DNA of 38,106 nucleotides from NCBI GenBank assembly GCA_021295835.1, contig JAGWBP010000013.1:1-38106 (forward strand), written 5' to 3'. A program made the position numbers and the translations under genes. The stretch comes from Gemmatimonadota bacterium. GTDB lineage: Bacteria; Gemmatimonadota; Gemmatimonadetes; Longimicrobiales; Gaopeijiaceae. Under the pieces are notes generated by a model that saw only the letters and a list, made by a program, of their open reading frames with translations, had not been told where the DNA came from and did no database searches. Positions 24,506-32,341 of the stretch are shown one piece after another; the stretch's first letter is position 1; every line of letters starts with the position of its first letter.

Positions 24506-25261
24506 TCACCAGAGGGCCCTGTTCAGCACAATGTAGCGTGGCGAGGCGTCCGAGTGGGGCGACCCGTCGTACGCGCCGAAAACCCTGACGGGGCGCAGTC
24601 CCCCGCGCCTGAGCATCTCGTCCAGCTCCTGGGGGCGGTACAGGCGGACGCGCTCCACGAACTCCCTTCCCGGGTCTGGTCCGCGCGACTCGATGCGGAT
24701 GCGTTTCTCGACCACGCGCCCCCGCTCCGCGAGGCGGCGTCTCTGCACGACGACCGCGCCCGCCAGCGAGGATCGATCCTCGCACTTCAGCGTCGCCGCG
24801 ACGTGTGCGGCGTTCAGGAAGTCGAGAAGGTACCACCCGCCGGCCGCAAGGACGCGTCTAGCCTCGTGGATGACCTGCTGGTCGTCGCGTTCATCGTCGA
24901 AGTACCCGAAAGACGTGAAGTAGGAGGTGACGATGTCGAAGGTAGCGCCCGCGATAGGCAGATGCCGCATGTCCGCACGGATCAGGTGGGCCTCCGGTGC
25001 CGCGACCCCTGCGGTGGCGATCATGGTCGGCGACAGGTCGATGCCGACGGATGAGAAGCCCGCGCGGGTCAGCGCGGCAAGGTGCCGTCCAGGGCCGCAC
25101 CCAACGTCCAGGACACGGGTGCCGGAGCTCTGGCCGACCTCCTTTCGCAGCAGCGCCACACCCTCGGCGGCCTCGCTGGCATCCCGATGGGGGTAGAGCT
25201 TCAGGTACTCGCTCCCGAACCACTTTCGGTACCAGGCTGCCCGGTCAGGCTGCGAGTTCAC
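24506..25261 (-). CDS. Class I SAM-dependent methyltransferase
   Basis: A 251-aa protein with methyltransferase motif I VLDVGCGPGRHLAALT near residue 50, the acidic ribose-binding strand SVGIDLSPTMIA, motif II-like IRADMRHLPIAGATFDIV near 95 and the post-motif FGYFDDERDDQQVIHEARRVL. Substrate cannot be read; the fold resembles small-molecule methyltransferases. Start GTG 25261 shares GTGA with the lpxK stop, so it is the last gene of the lipid A operon and may act on a lipid A or envelope precursor, but that is only context. Confidence 0.85.
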   Translation of the reverse strand: MNSQPDRAAWYRKWFGSEYLKLYPHRDASEAAEGVALLRKEVGQSSGTRVLDVGCGPGRHLAALTRAGFSSVGIDLSPTMIATAGVAAPEAHLIRADMRHLPIAGATFDIVTSYFTSFGYFDDERDDQQVIHEARRVLAAGGWYLLDFLNAAHVAATLKCEDRSSLAGAVVVQRRRLAERGRVVEKRIRIESRGPDPGREFVERVRLYRPQELDEMLRRGGLRPVRVFGAYDGSPHSDASPRYIVLNRALW

Positions 25262-26310
25262 CCGGCGTTCCCGGAGGGTCGGGGGGAAGCCCCGGCGTTG
25301 GCGGCGCACCTGTCCAGGAGCTCTTGGAGCGCCGTGCGTAGCGGTTCGGGGGGTCCCCCCTCCACGCGCAGATCCACCACGACGCAGCGGGGTGCGAGAG
25401 CCGGGAAGGCGGAGAGCTTGACGGCGTCCTTCTCCGTGCAGACGATCATGCGGCCGCGGCACCGCGCCAAGAGCTCGACGACATCTTCCACCGTGTACTC
25501 ATGGTGGTCGGTGTAGGCGACCAGCTCGATCTCGCCACCGGGGATGAGCCCCGCCAAACCCTCGGCAAACGCCCGTGGACGCGCAACCCCACAGAGGGCA
25601 AGCACATCGCCGCCGGGTGGCGAAGCGGGCCTCCCCGCCATATCTCGCCAGCCGCGCATTCGGAGTCTCACCACGGCGGGGCTCGTGGCCGGGGCGACGC
25701 CGGCAATCCGCTCGCGCCAACGGTCGGATCGAGGCTCGGGGGCCGTCCGGCGCGTAACCAGCACATGGGTGGACCGCCGCGCCGCCGAGAGGGGCTCCCG
25801 ATACGGTCCCCTGGGCAGAAGGCGGACTCGCTCCGGGTCCTCGGCCGCCATCAGCAGGATGCTCAGAGCGTGGGCTCGCCACCGGTGCTGGAAGCCGTCG
25901 TCGAGGATCGCCACGCGACGCCCGCGGCTCGCTGCCATATCGACCGCACGGCGGCGGTCGGAGTCGACGAACACCGCCTCAGGCCCAAACCACCTGCGGT
26001 GCAGCAGCGCCTCGTCGCGACCGTAGCCGCGCTGCACGATTGCCACCCTTAGGCCTCGCTCCAAGAACCACTCCGCCAGCCAGCGCACTACGGGCGTCTT
26101 GCCGGTCCCGCCCACGACGAGGTTGCCGACCGAGACAACGGGAATCGGAGGGGCGTCCCACCGACGGCGACTGTGCCACGCGCTTCGTGTCCGGGTCGCG
26201 AGCCGAAAGGCGGCCTCCGCCGGGCCGAGAGCTGTGCCCAGAAGCGCGGCCCCGGGGCCCTGCAGCTCTCCCTGCCAGAAGTCCCGCGCGAAGTCGTGGA
26301 GGCGGCGCAC
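25258..26310 (-). CDS. lpxK: Tetraacyldisaccharide 4'-kinase
   Basis: A 350-aa inner-membrane-associated kinase that phosphorylates the 4' position of the lipid A disaccharide. It shows the Walker A region VGNLVVGGTGKTPVVRWLAE near residue 60, QRGYGR, and the DDGFQHR motif near 135, with late TEKDAVKL near 300. The start is GTG 26310, 7 bp after lpxB; upstream in-frame codons overlap lpxB and are unlikely. Length matches the family (about 330-350 aa). Its product is made from the LpxB product encoded upstream. Confidence 0.95.
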   Translation of the reverse strand: MRRLHDFARDFWQGELQGPGAALLGTALGPAEAAFRLATRTRSAWHSRRRWDAPPIPVVSVGNLVVGGTGKTPVVRWLAEWFLERGLRVAIVQRGYGRDEALLHRRWFGPEAVFVDSDRRRAVDMAASRGRRVAILDDGFQHRWRAHALSILLMAAEDPERVRLLPRGPYREPLSAARRSTHVLVTRRTAPEPRSDRWRERIAGVAPATSPAVVRLRMRGWRDMAGRPASPPGGDVLALCGVARPRAFAEGLAGLIPGGEIELVAYTDHHEYTVEDVVELLARCRGRMIVCTEKDAVKLSAFPALAPRCVVVDLRVEGGPPEPLRTALQELLDRCAANAGASPRPSGNAG

Positions 26311-26317
26311 CGGTAGC

Positions 26318-27457
26318 CTACGGACTGCGAGCCGTTGCCGAGCCACCAGCCAGCGCCTCCCCGACCAGCTCCGCCACCCGCGCGGCTGCGCCAGGGGGGC
26401 CCAGCTCGGTGCGAATGGTGGCAAGGTCGGCGACCATCTGCCCGCGGACCGCGGACGACGGGTCGAGGAGCGGCTCGAGGGCGTCGGCTACAGCCTCCGG
26501 AGTCGCCTCGCGCTGAAGGAACTCAGGCACGACGCGCCGCCCGGCGACCAGATTGGCGAGCGCCAGATGGGGGACGCGCACGAGCCGGCGAGCGAGCGCG
26601 AAGGTCGCTGGGTGCGCAACGTACGCGACGGCGAAGGGCATTCCTGCGAGCGCGGCCTCCAGCGTGCACGTCCCGGACTTGACTAGCCCCGCCGTGGCGA
26701 GCGCCATCAGCGAAGCGGTGTCGTCCGCGTGGGGAAAGGGGAGGCCTTCGTAGGCCGATGCGGAGATCGAGGCAACTCGACTGACCACGACGACGAGGCC
26801 CGGAATGCGGCTCTGCAGCTCGTGCGCGCTCTCGCGGAAGAGCGCGGCGTGGCGCCGAAGCTCCTGGTGCCGCGATCCCGGGAGCAGGGCGAGGACGGCG
26901 GTGCCAGGCGCGATCCCGAGCTGCGCGGCGAGTCCTGCGGGGTCGGGTCGGGAGTCATCTTCGAGGAGGGGGTGTCCCACGAACTCAATCCTTGCGCCCC
27001 GCCCATCCGGTCGATTCGGGTAGTGGGCCGCCTCGAATGGCAGAATCAGCGCGATACTCTCGGCGTCCCTCGACAGCCGTCTGGCACGGGAGGGCCGCCA
27101 CGCCCAGACCTGGGGCCCGATGTAGTAGACCACCGGGACCGCGAGCTGCGAGGCCCGCCGGGCGATCCTCAGGTTCAGCCCCGGGAAGCCGATCGGGAGC
27201 ACAATGTCCGGGGGTTCCCGAAGCAGCATTCCAGCCACCCGCCGCTCAAGTCGCCGGAAGAACCGGAGACGCGGGACCACCTCCGCGAAGCCCATGACCG
27301 CAAGATCCTCCACCGAGGCGATCAGGCGCACCCCCTCGGCCTCCATCGCCTCTCCGCCGAGACCGACGAGCTCCGCATCGGGCCATCGTCGCAGGATTGC
27401 CCGTACGACCTGCGCTCCGTGTCTGTCCCCGGATGGCTCGCCAGCCAGCATAAGCAC
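26318..27457 (-). CDS. lpxB: Lipid-A-disaccharide synthase
   Basis: A 379-aa peripheral membrane glycosyltransferase (GT19) that joins UDP-2,3-diacylglucosamine and lipid X. Motifs: LAGEPSGDRHGAQVV near residue 5, GFPGLNLRIARRA near 90, YYIGPQVWAWRPSRA near 111, LLPGSRHQEL near 190 and KSGTCTLEAALAGMP near 258. Start GTG 27457 or ATG 27451; both give a normal N-terminus, while the longer open frame upstream overlaps the small membrane gene and lacks family sequence. The enzyme making lipid X (LpxH, LpxI or LpxG) is not encoded nearby. Confidence 0.96.
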   Translation of the reverse strand: MLMLAGEPSGDRHGAQVVRAILRRWPDAELVGLGGEAMEAEGVRLIASVEDLAVMGFAEVVPRLRFFRRLERRVAGMLLREPPDIVLPIGFPGLNLRIARRASQLAVPVVYYIGPQVWAWRPSRARRLSRDAESIALILPFEAAHYPNRPDGRGARIEFVGHPLLEDDSRPDPAGLAAQLGIAPGTAVLALLPGSRHQELRRHAALFRESAHELQSRIPGLVVVVSRVASISASAYEGLPFPHADDTASLMALATAGLVKSGTCTLEAALAGMPFAVAYVAHPATFALARRLVRVPHLALANLVAGRRVVPEFLQREATPEAVADALEPLLDPSSAVRGQMVADLATIRTELGPPGAAARVAELVGEALAGGSATARSP

Positions 27458-27499
27458 CCTCGGCCGCGCTTTGCGGTGCCACCCGAATGCCGTGGGGGG

Positions 27500-27516
27500 C
27501 TGTCCACGGGTCGTTA
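27500..27516 (-). repeat. Copy 4 of the recurring 17-bp motif
   Basis: Top strand CTGTCCACGGGTCGTTA, 14 of 17 identical to the copy at 157-173. On the minus strand it begins with the TAA stop of the 44-aa membrane peptide gene and runs into the lpxB leader, the same placement relative to a stop codon as the copy at merR. Confidence 0.5.
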
Positions 27517-27648
27517 GAATGCGCGCCCGAGCACCCAGATTATCACCAGCACCGCCGCAAGGATCGCGACGAGCGCCGTGGGCGACTTCCCCTTCCTGGT
27601 GTCGATCCACTCGCGCTTGCGCCTACGTCTGACCCGAATGAGCGACAT
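27514..27648 (-). CDS. 44-aa single-span membrane peptide
   Basis: The deduced product starts MSLIRVRRRRKREW, a strongly basic N-terminus, then KGKSPTALVAILAAVLVIIW forms one hydrophobic helix, ending VLGRAF. GAGGAGA just upstream of ATG 27648 is a likely ribosome site. The gene overlaps the end of the Gfo/Idh/MocA gene by 26 bp and sits between it and lpxB in the same direction, so it is part of the operon. Basic residues before the helix predict the N-terminus inside. No family recognised; it may be a small partner of the lipid A enzymes. Confidence 0.6.
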   Translation of the reverse strand: MSLIRVRRRRKREWIDTRKGKSPTALVAILAAVLVIIWVLGRAF

Positions 27649-28651
27649 TCTCCTCGATCCTCTTCTGAATTGCGAGGGAAAGCTGAAGCGCCCGCCGGCC
27701 GTCCGGCCCCGTAACCGGGGGGAGCGCCTCCCCCAGCATTGCCCGACGGAAGGACTCCAGCTGCGCAGCCAGGGGCTCTTCCCCCGAGCCCGAGATCGGG
27801 ATCCGCTCCACCACCGAAGGTAGCCCCTCTACCCCGGCCCCGTCGTCCTGGGGCGGAGCGGCGGGGAGCGACACGCCATCCCTGAGGCGCAGAAACTCGC
27901 CTCCGCCGTCCGCCAAGTCCAGCGACAGATAGCCGGAACGCTGCCAGATGCGGAGCTTGCGGACGCGCGACATCGAGACCCGGCTAGCAGTCAGATTGGC
28001 CACGGCCCCGCCTTCGATCTCCAGGCGGGCGTTGGCGATGTCGACCTGCCCGGTCAGGACCGCCACCCCTACCGCAGCGACCGAGTTGACCGGTGCCTCC
28101 ACCAGTGCGCATAGGAGGTCCACATCGTGGATCATCAAGTCCAGGACGACCGGCACGTCGAGCGAACGGGGGGCGAAGGGGGCCAGTCGGTGGGACTCGA
28201 CGAAGAGCGGGCGCTCCAGGTAGGGTCTGGCCGCCCGGATCGCCCGATTGTAGCGCTCGCTGTGCCCCACCTGGAGGACGACTCCCGCAGCGTCGGCCTC
28301 GGCGATGATCCGGTCGGCGGCTGCCACGTCCGGAGCGATCGGCTTCTCGACCAGGACATGCCTTCCCGCACCGATCGCCGCCCTGGCGACTCTCTCGTGC
28401 GCACTCGTTGGAACGGCGACCACAACGCCGTCGCTGGCCGCCAGAAGCTCCTCCAGAGATGACCGGGCGGGGACGCCCAGCCGTCTCCCCACCTCCTGGC
28501 AACGCAGCGGGTCGGCATCGAAGACCCCGCTGCAGGTGGCACCCTCCAGATCGCGCGCCGCCCGTGCGTGGTGCCTCCCCAGGGTGCCCACGCCAACCAC
28601 CCCAATCGCCGGTCCGTTCGCTGGAGCGACGCCGTCAGGACGAGATGCCAC
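27623..28651 (-). CDS. Gfo/Idh/MocA-family oxidoreductase in the lpx operon (GnnA-like)
   Basis: A 342-aa NAD(P)-dependent dehydrogenase. N-terminal Rossmann fold with GVVGVGTLGRHHA near residue 17, the family EKPIA motif near 101 (HVLVEKPIAPD), GHSERYNRAI near 129 and the substrate-site DLMIHDVDLL near 170. In some bacteria a relative, GnnA, oxidises UDP-GlcNAc at C3 so that GnnB can aminate it, giving a 2,3-diamino sugar and amide-linked lipid A. The location between lpxA and lpxB fits that role, but there is no gnnB-like aminotransferase here. It overlaps lpxA by 17 bp. Function beyond family is inference. Confidence 0.85.
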   Translation of the reverse strand: MASRPDGVAPANGPAIGVVGVGTLGRHHARAARDLEGATCSGVFDADPLRCQEVGRRLGVPARSSLEELLAASDGVVVAVPTSAHERVARAAIGAGRHVLVEKPIAPDVAAADRIIAEADAAGVVLQVGHSERYNRAIRAARPYLERPLFVESHRLAPFAPRSLDVPVVLDLMIHDVDLLCALVEAPVNSVAAVGVAVLTGQVDIANARLEIEGGAVANLTASRVSMSRVRKLRIWQRSGYLSLDLADGGGEFLRLRDGVSLPAAPPQDDGAGVEGLPSVVERIPISGSGEEPLAAQLESFRRAMLGEALPPVTGPDGRRALQLSLAIQKRIEENVAHSGQT

Positions 28652-29444
28652 GCTCGCTATCTCGGATGAACTGGAGCAGGTAGGCGACCTCCCGGCACCG
28701 GACCGCTTCGTCTGCCTCGGCGCTCGCGATTGCCTGCGTCACGGTCTGCCCGGTGTTGAAGAGCTTGCGGTAGGCGCGCTTGAGGCGACGGCGCACCTCG
28801 GGCGAGAATCCGCGCCGCTCCAGCCCCACCGTGTTGAGCCCGAAGAGCCTGGGAGCAGGGTGGCCGGAGACCCGACAGTACGGGGGGACGTCCTGGCGGA
28901 GCGCGCAGCCACCGCCCACGAAGGCGTGCGTGCCGATCCGCACGAACTGGTGGATGGCGACTAGGCCGCCGACGATCGCCCAGTCCTCGATGACGACGTG
29001 CCCCCCCATGTTCACCGCATTGGACACTACGACATGACTGCCCAGGTCGCAGTCGTGCGCGACGTGGGAGTACGCCATGAGCAGGCAGTCCGACCCGACC
29101 CGGGTGCGCCCGGCAGCCGCCGTGCCGCGATTCAGCGTCGCGAACTCCCGAATCACCGTGCGATCCCCGACATCCAGATGCGTCTCCTCGCCGCGGTACT
29201 TCAGGTCCTGCGGATCGGTGCCCAGGACCGCCCCATTGGCAATCCAGCAGTCGCTACCGATGGTCGTGTCCCTCTCGATCAGGACCCTGGGGCCGATGCG
29301 CGTCTTCGCGCCGATCGAAACCCCGGGGCCCACGATCGCGTAGGGGCCCACATCGACGCCGGGACCCAGCTCGGCGTCCGCGGCGACCGATGCGGTATCG
29401 TGCACCCGCACCCCGGCCTCGCCGCCGGTCGAGACCGCGCTCAT
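28635..29444 (-). CDS. lpxA: UDP-N-acetylglucosamine O-acyltransferase
   Basis: A 269-aa left-handed beta-helix acyltransferase that adds a hydroxyacyl chain from acyl carrier protein to UDP-GlcNAc, the first step of lipid A synthesis. Hexapeptide repeats run from about residue 14 to 190; the catalytic-His segment is MAYSHVAHDCDLGSHV near 119, with RTVIREFATLNRGT near 94 and AIHQFVRIG near 159. The C-terminal helical domain (GLNTVGLERRGFSPEVRRRLKRAYR) is complete. The start is ATG 29444, an ATGA overlap with the lpxC/fabZ stop. Whether it uses GlcNAc or the 3-amino analogue cannot be told from sequence alone. Confidence 0.96.
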   Translation of the reverse strand: MSAVSTGGEAGVRVHDTASVAADAELGPGVDVGPYAIVGPGVSIGAKTRIGPRVLIERDTTIGSDCWIANGAVLGTDPQDLKYRGEETHLDVGDRTVIREFATLNRGTAAAGRTRVGSDCLLMAYSHVAHDCDLGSHVVVSNAVNMGGHVVIEDWAIVGGLVAIHQFVRIGTHAFVGGGCALRQDVPPYCRVSGHPAPRLFGLNTVGLERRGFSPEVRRRLKRAYRKLFNTGQTVTQAIASAEADEAVRCREVAYLLQFIRDSERGISS

Positions 29445-30730
29445 CGGTCCACCACCCTGGCCATCATCTCGGCTTCGGCGACCACCCTGCCCTCCACTGT
29501 GCCCCTGCCCCGCATCTTGCAGACGCCCCGCCGAAAGCTGACCATCTCGACCTCGAAGAGGATCTGGTCTCCCGGAATGACCGGTCTGCGCCACTTCACG
29601 CTCCTCAGCGCCATGAAGTAGACCACCTTGTCCTTCGGATTCTCGACCGCGTCCATGAGGAGCAGCCCGCCAACCTGCCCCATCGCCTCCACGACCAGAA
29701 CACCGGGCATGATCGGGTGCCCTGGAAAGTGGCCTCGGAAGAAGGGCTCGTTGATCGTCACGTTCTTGAGCCCCACGATCCGCCTGCTCGGCTCGAAGTC
29801 GACGATCCGGTCCACCAGGAGCAGCGGGTAGCGATGCGGGAGGGCGTCCAGTATCTCCGCGATGTCGAGGCGCCGGTCGCGTCGGCGCCGGTCGTGCCGC
29901 TCCCGAATGGCGCGGGCCAGCGCGATGTTGCCCGCGTGGCTGGGCCGCTCGGCGACAATGTGACCGCGCAGCCTGGCCCCGATCAGCGAGAGGTCTCCCA
30001 CCAGGTCGCCGACCTTGTGGCGCAGAAATTCGTCCCGGTGGCGGAGGTTGCCGCCAACCACCTCCTCGGTGCCCAGCACGACCGAGTTCTCGAGCGACGC
30101 TCCCCTCGCGAAGCCCCGCTCTCGGAGCGCATCGACGTCGTTGCGAAAGCCGAAGGTCCGAGCCGAAGCAATGTTCTGGCGAAAGCCACCGTCCTCGATG
30201 GCGAAACCGCCGTGCTGGCGGCCAATCGCCGGGTGGCCGAACTCGATCGTGGCCGACACCAGGAACGTCTCGGCTGGCAGCGCCGTGTAGGAGGACCCAC
30301 GACTCCCCTTCTCGGTGAAAGCCTCGGCCACCTCGACGACCTCGACCCTTTCCGTCTGGCGCTCGCGGCCGACCTCGTCGAGCGCGCGCGCGTACGGCTC
30401 GAAGCTGCCGTCTAGGATCGGCACCTCCCGCCCATGCAGCTCGATTCGGGCGTTGTCGATCTCGCAGGCGTAGAGAGCTGCGAGGATATGCTCGACGGTC
30501 AGCACCTCCACCCCGTCGGCGGTCAGCGTGGTTCCGAGCTCGGTCCCCGCGACGTGCTCCAGGCGGGCGGGAATGCGGCTCTCGTTGGGCGAGTCGCTTC
30601 GGACGAAGACGATCCCCGCTCCGGGGGCTGCGGGCCGGACGGTCAGCGTCGCTGGCTTGCCGGTGTGGATGCCGACGCCCTCGAAGCTGACCTCGCCGGT
30701 CACGGTCTGCTGCAGGCGCGGTTGCGTCAT
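29441..30730 (-). CDS. lpxC/fabZ: Bifunctional LpxC deacetylase / FabZ dehydratase fusion
   Basis: A 429-aa two-domain protein. Residues 1-about 278 are UDP-3-O-acyl-N-acetylglucosamine deacetylase, with the zinc ligands and base in place (E80-H81 in VEHILAAL, H238 and D242 in HKVGDLVGD, H265 in PSHAGN). After a basic linker (RHDRRRRDRR) residues about 288-429 are (3R)-hydroxyacyl-ACP dehydratase FabZ, with PHRYPLLLVDRI, RGHFPGHPIMPG (catalytic His 334) and Glu 348. Such fusions are known in Bacteroidota and related phyla. They join the committed step of lipid A synthesis to the step competing for the same hydroxyacyl-ACP pool. ATGA overlaps link it to lpxD and lpxA. Confidence 0.97.
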   Translation of the reverse strand: MTQPRLQQTVTGEVSFEGVGIHTGKPATLTVRPAAPGAGIVFVRSDSPNESRIPARLEHVAGTELGTTLTADGVEVLTVEHILAALYACEIDNARIELHGREVPILDGSFEPYARALDEVGRERQTERVEVVEVAEAFTEKGSRGSSYTALPAETFLVSATIEFGHPAIGRQHGGFAIEDGGFRQNIASARTFGFRNDVDALRERGFARGASLENSVVLGTEEVVGGNLRHRDEFLRHKVGDLVGDLSLIGARLRGHIVAERPSHAGNIALARAIRERHDRRRRDRRLDIAEILDALPHRYPLLLVDRIVDFEPSRRIVGLKNVTINEPFFRGHFPGHPIMPGVLVVEAMGQVGGLLLMDAVENPKDKVVYFMALRSVKWRRPVIPGDQILFEVEMVSFRRGVCKMRGRGTVEGRVVAEAEMMARVVDR

Positions 30731-31791
30731 CTCGTCCCCCGCCTGTCATTTTGCCGCTCAAGCCGTTCCAGGCGCCTGACGAAGGTCGAGAACCGCAGGA
30801 GGTGTGCCATCGCACGGAGAAAGCTGCGGTGATCCCTTGCCGGGTAGCCGGAGACGGTCTGGCCGGGAGCAACATCGCCGATGACCCCCGCCTGCGCGGC
30901 GATCCGGGCCCCGTCGCCGATCGAGATGTGTCCCGAGAGCCCGGCCTGTCCTCCCATCAGCACTCCGTTTCCGACCCGGACCGAGCCGGCGACGCCAACC
31001 TGCGCGGCAAGCATCGAACCCGGCCCCACCGAGACGTTGTGCGCGATGTGGACAAGGTTGTCCAGCTTCGACCCCGCACCGATCACCGTGCGCCCGATGG
31101 ACCCCCGGTCGATCGTGCAGTTCGCGCCGATCTCCACATCGTCCTCGACCACGCACTCTCCCACCTGAGGGATCTTGACATGTCCGTCCGCCCTCGCCAC
31201 GTAGCCGAAGCCGTCCACCCCGACGCGCGCACCGGAGTGCACGACGACGCGCGCGCCGAGGACGACCCCCGCATAGAGGGTCACGTTGTGATGAAGCACG
31301 GAGCGCGGGCCGACCACCGCGCCCTCGCCGATCACGCAGTTTGCCCCTACGCTGACGCCCTCCCCCAGCTCCGCACCGGACTCTATCGCCGTGTGCGGAC
31401 CGACGGCGACATCCGGCGCCAGCGTCGCCAGCTGATCGACGACCGCCTTGGGGTGCACGGTCGCGACGGAATCGATGGAGGCTGGTTCCAGGAGCGGCAG
31501 CAGCATGAGGAGGGCGGCGTACGGGTCGTCCACGATTATCCGACTCTCAGGCCCTCCGCTCCACGCGCTCAGGGACTCGGAAACGAGGAGGGCGGAACCG
31601 CGGCACCCCGTCAGCTGGGACGCGTAGCGACGGTGTGCCAGAAACGCGAGATCTCCGTTCCCGGCCGCGTGCAGCGGCGCGACGCGCGAGAAGGTCACGT
31701 TCCCATCGCCCTCGCTCCTGCCACCGGTGGCTTCGGCCGCCGCCCTCACGGTAAGGAGTGGGCGGCGATCCCTCCCCTGGCCCGTCCTCAT
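30727..31791 (-). CDS. lpxD: UDP-3-O-acylglucosamine N-acyltransferase
   Basis: A 354-aa acyltransferase that adds the N-linked hydroxyacyl chain in the third step of lipid A synthesis. The N-terminal uridine-binding domain (VAPLHAAGNGDLAFLAHRRY near residue 37) is followed by hexapeptide beta-helix repeats from about 110 to 320. The catalytic His lies in NLVHIAHNVSVGPG near 245, and SGHISIGDGARIAAQAGV follows near 285. The C-terminus ends in a basic helix. Start ATG 31791 overlaps the skp stop by 4 bp. Confidence 0.96.
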   Translation of the reverse strand: MRTGQGRDRRPLLTVRAAAEATGGRSEGDGNVTFSRVAPLHAAGNGDLAFLAHRRYASQLTGCRGSALLVSESLSAWSGGPESRIIVDDPYAALLMLLPLLEPASIDSVATVHPKAVVDQLATLAPDVAVGPHTAIESGAELGEGVSVGANCVIGEGAVVGPRSVLHHNVTLYAGVVLGARVVVHSGARVGVDGFGYVARADGHVKIPQVGECVVEDDVEIGANCTIDRGSIGRTVIGAGSKLDNLVHIAHNVSVGPGSMLAAQVGVAGSVRVGNGVLMGGQAGLSGHISIGDGARIAAQAGVIGDVAPGQTVSGYPARDHRSFLRAMAHLLRFSTFVRRLERLERQNDRRGTR

Positions 31792-32324
31792 CCGTCCGCT
31801 ACTGGCTCACTCCTGGAACTGAGGCGAGCAAGAACCTGCTCGGTCAGGTCAAGCGCTGGATCGGCGACCAGGATCGCCCGCGACACCGTGTCCAGAATCA
31901 GCGCGTAGCCGCCCTCCACCCGGATCGCCTCCAGGACGGCGCGGACCTCCTCCATGATCGGCTGGAAGACCTCCTCTTGGCGCTGCAGTGCCTGTTCGTT
32001 CAGCTCCTGTCTCCTGGCCTCGAGATTCTGCAGTCTCTCGCCCAGCTCCTGCTCGCGCGCGGCCCTGGCCTCGGGGTTCATCGTCATCTGCTGCTGCTGG
32101 TACTCGCCTGCCGCCCTCTGGTAGTCGGCGTCGAGCTGGCCGATCTCGGCTTCGTACCCGGCCAGCGTCGCCTGCAGGCTCCTCTGGGCGTCCTGCGCTG
32201 GCCCATACTCGAGCAGAATCGCATCGCTGTTTACGTACCCAATCTTCTCGTTCTGGGCCGTCAGCGACGCGGCACCACACAAGAGGCACGCGGCGGACGC
32301 CGCAGCCAGTCGGAATAGTCTCAT
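31788..32324 (-). CDS. skp: Periplasmic chaperone Skp (OmpH family)
   Basis: A 178-aa exported protein with a signal peptide (MRLFRLAAASAACLLCGAAS, cleavage near TAQ), a KIGYVNSDAILLEYG beta-strand segment and long helical arms rich in Gln, Glu and Arg (residues about 60-130), matching the Skp/OmpH tentacle fold. It carries unfolded outer-membrane proteins to BamA. The start ATG 32324 is fixed by GGAGGG 9 bp upstream; the open frame further upstream has no signal peptide. It begins 17 bp after bamA, and its own stop overlaps the lpxD start. bamA-skp-lpxD is the same order as in Proteobacteria. Confidence 0.93.
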   Translation of the reverse strand: MRLFRLAAASAACLLCGAASLTAQNEKIGYVNSDAILLEYGPAQDAQRSLQATLAGYEAEIGQLDADYQRAAGEYQQQQMTMNPEARAAREQELGERLQNLEARRQELNEQALQRQEEVFQPIMEEVRAVLEAIRVEGGYALILDTVSRAILVADPALDLTEQVLARLSSRSEPVADG

Positions 32325-32341
32325 GCTCTTGATCCCTCCAG

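Noticed and set aside
29445..30875. N-terminal extension of the lpxA frame to 746 codons
   Set aside because: The upstream part is another frame of lpxC/fabZ with arginine- and glycine-rich nonsense; the LpxA homology starts at ATG 29444.
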